A DNA stretch of 7,595 nucleotides from Acidobacteriota bacterium (lineage in GTDB: Bacteria; Acidobacteriota; Polarisedimenticolia; QHYA01), in the NCBI GenBank assembly GCA_003223995.1, contig QHYA01000172.1, forward strand, positions 1-7,595, in the 5' to 3' direction. Each line of letters opens with the position of its first letter. The stretch's first letter is position 1. Under the pieces are notes generated by a model that was given only the letters and a program-made list of their open reading frames with translations, ran no database searches and was not told the origin of the DNA. Position numbers and translations under genes: made by a program. Below, one piece after another: positions 6,037 to 7,595 of the stretch.

Positions 6037-7595
6037 TCAAACGGAACGCTGTCGTTACCCTGCTGCTGGGCCTGCTGGCGGCGCTGGTCCTGCTGCCGCT
6101 CTTTCGCTCTCCTCTCCTCCATGGCATCGAACTGAAGACCCTCGACGCCCGGATGCGCTGGCGGGGAACCGCCGAGGCGGCACCGGAGATCGTCGTGGTC
6201 GCGATCGACGCGCGCAGCGTCGATGCCCTGGGCCAATGGCCTTGGCCCAGAGCCGTGCTGGCTGACCTGATCCGGAGGATCCACTCGGACGGAGCGCGAG
6301 TCATCGCTCTCGACATCCTGTTCAGCGAACCGGAAAGAGGCTGCCGGATCGCGGGCGCGGAGAGTGCGCCAGGTGGGCGTGGGGCGTGGGATGCGAGGGC
6401 GGGCGCCGGTCAGGAGCGAGGCGCTGAGCGCGGCGCCGGGGGTGAACAGGTTGCCGTGACACCTCCGGGAGGCTTCCCTGCGGTTCCGGACTACCCGGGA
6501 GTCGAGACCAACATCGATTCTCTCGCCGCGGCCACGCCTCATGCCGGCCACTTCGTCATCCGCCCCGACGTGGATGGAACGGTGCGCTGGTACTCGCTCG
6601 TCCTGCGTCATCGAGGCGAGTTCTATCCTTCCCTCGCGCTGCGGGCCAGCTCCGCATTTCTAGGGGGAGCGCCGATCTCGCTGCACCCCTACGAGGGGAA
6701 CCTTCCACAGATTCGTCTGGGCGAGTTGCAGGTGCCGGCCTCCGAGAGGGGCGAGCTGCTCGTCAACTTCCGCGGCCGGTATGAAAGGACCTTTCCATAC
6801 ATCTCCGCGGTGGACCTGCTGGATGGTCGCGTTCCGGCTGGGGCGCTTCGGGACCGGCTGGTCTTTCTCGGAGCGACGGAGACGGGCATCGGCGATCTCC
6901 GCACGACACCCATGGATCTCGCTGCGCCCGGGGTGGAGGTGCACGCCACGGTGGCGGACAATCTGATCCACGCCCGTTTCGTGCGATCGACGGCCGTCCA
7001 GACTCTTCAGGGGATCCTGGCGATGTTCCTCCTAGGTCCGGTGGCGGCCCTCATCGCCGGCGCCTCGCGCCGTCCCGCGGCCGGAGCGGCCGGTGCGATC
7101 CTTCTGCTGGCCGCCTACGCGGGGATCGCCCAGACCTCCTTCTCGCGCGGCAACGTTCACCTGCCGGCCGTGCTCCCGCTGGCCGCCGGCGCGCTGGCGT
7201 ATGCAGCCTCGACGGTGCACCGCAACGTCTTCGTGGAGGCGAAGGCCCGGCTGATCCGGAAGACGTTCCAGCAGTATGTCTCCGTCCCCGTCGTGGAGGA
7301 GATGCTGCGCGACCCTGACAAGGTGCGCCTGGGCGGCGAGCGGCGGGTGCTCACCGTGTTGTTCTCCGACATCCGCGGATTCACCTCCATGTCGGAGAGG
7401 CTCGAGCCGGAGCGGGTCGTCGCGCTGCTGAACGACTACCTGACCCCCATGACGCGGGTCATCATCGACGCTGGGGGCACGCTCGACAAGTACATGGGTG
7501 ATGCGATCATGGCTCTCTTCGGGGCGCCCGTGCAGCAGGCCGACCATGCCGCTCGCGCCTGCGCGGCGGCGCTTGCCATGCGCGGGGTGCTGGCC
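6033..7595 (+). CDS. CHASE2-domain class III adenylate cyclase (C-terminus beyond the window)
   Basis: The frame is open for 521 codons to the window edge. It encodes a sensor cyclase that should convert ATP to cAMP in the cytoplasm in response to a periplasmic input. Segment 1 is at about 6-24. The CHASE2 domain spans about 33-310, with IDARSVDALGQWPWPRAVLADLI (58-80), VIALDILFSEPER and PDVDGTVRW. Three membrane segments lie at about 325-344, 350-366 and 377-393. The linker FQQYVSVPVVEEMLRDPD leads to the cyclase fold. Metal-binding D446 lies in FSDIRGFTSMSE and D490 in LDKYMGDAIMALFGAP, exactly 44 residues apart as in class III enzymes. K486 aligns with the adenine-selecting lysine. The transition-state Asn/Arg pair lies beyond the window. 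No ATG, GTG or TTG occurs in frame between a stop at 5823-5825 and segment 1, so CTG at 6033 (CTGA overlap with the FecR stop) is proposed. The first in-frame ATG (6153) would lose segment 1. Confidence 0.88.
   Translation, partial: MIKRNAVVTLLLGLLAALVLLPLFRSPLLHGIELKTLDARMRWRGTAEAAPEIVVVAIDARSVDALGQWPWPRAVLADLIRRIHSDGARVIALDILFSEPERGCRIAGAESAPGGRGAWDARAGAGQERGAERGAGGEQVAVTPPGGFPAVPDYPGVETNIDSLAAATPHAGHFVIRPDVDGTVRWYSLVLRHRGEFYPSLALRASSAFLGGAPISLHPYEGNLPQIRLGELQVPASERGELLVNFRGRYERTFPYISAVDLLDGRVPAGALRDRLVFLGATETGIGDLRTTPMDLAAPGVEVHATVADNLIHARFVRSTAVQTLQGILAMFLLGPVAALIAGASRRPAAGAAGAILLLAAYAGIAQTSFSRGNVHLPAVLPLAAGALAYAASTVHRNVFVEAKARLIRKTFQQYVSVPVVEEMLRDPDKVRLGGERRVLTVLFSDIRGFTSMSERLEPERVVALLNDYLTPMTRVIIDAGGTLDKYMGDAIMALFGAPVQQADHAARACAAALAMRGVLA
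6375..6403 (+). other. putative G-quadruplex motif inside the CHASE2 coding region
   Basis: Five runs of three or more G occur on the coding strand: 6375-6377, 6381-6384, 6388-6390, 6397-6399 and 6401-6403. The loops between them are 3, 3, 6 and 1 bases. This satisfies the usual G3+N1-7 pattern, with one run to spare. It encodes part of a Gly/Ala/Arg-rich stretch (about residues 114-137) that does not look like CHASE2 sequence. Whether it folds in mRNA or DNA is untested, and GC-rich genomes carry such motifs by chance. Confidence 0.5.

Noticed and set aside
6336..6470. Frameshift explaining the odd CHASE2 stretch
   Set aside because: The two other plus-strand frames gave no CHASE2-like sequence and both run into stops (TGA near 6427 and near 6460), so a simple pair of indels does not restore the family pattern.
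5964..6611. 215-residue minus-strand frame crossing the FecR/cyclase junction
   Set aside because: It has no ribosome site or domain and overlaps two well-supported plus-strand genes.

Overview
The window is GC-rich DNA with densely packed genes. Many starts are GTG or TTG, one is probably CTG, and most gene junctions are NTGA overlaps or only a few bases wide. A predicted outer-membrane beta-barrel protein, an exported FecR-domain protein and Lol/MacB-type ABC permeases all point to a diderm bacterium. The style fits groups such as Acidobacteriota or Myxococcota/Deltaproteobacteria, but the sequence alone does not fix the phylum.

Left half (1-3259, all on the minus strand): an ABC transporter operon read from right to left. 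It starts with a compact FtsX/MacB-type permease (2312-3259) and a full-size permease overlapping it by 4 bases (1083-2315). A LolD/MacB-type ATPase follows, also overlapping by 4 bases (316-1086), and then a third permease-like gene begins and leaves the window (263 to beyond 1). The likely role is a mechanotransmission-type exporter or lipoprotein/lipid extruder of the LolCDE/MacB class. The substrate is not evident.

Middle (3260-3428): a 169-base divergent intergenic region, locally more AT-rich than its surroundings. It must hold the start signals for both operons unless they are transcribed from elsewhere. I see no convincing promoter boxes. A 10-base palindrome lies just before the rightward start codon.

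Right half (3429-7595, all on the plus strand): a three-gene operon. It encodes a secreted protein with N-terminal TPRs and a C-terminal outer-membrane barrel (3429-5144), a periplasmic FecR-domain protein (5155-6036) and a membrane-bound CHASE2-class III adenylate cyclase (6033 to beyond 7595). By predicted location these lie in the outer membrane, periplasm and inner membrane/cytoplasm. The inference is a trans-envelope sensing chain ending in cAMP production. The cyclase gene has no ATG, GTG or TTG start that would retain its first membrane segment. The best start is a CTG overlapping the FecR stop codon (CTGA), immediately behind a small perfect hairpin. Its CHASE2 domain also carries an odd Gly/Ala/Arg-rich stretch, encoded by DNA with a G-quadruplex motif.

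No RNA genes, insertion sequences, CRISPR arrays, prophage features or clear terminators were seen.
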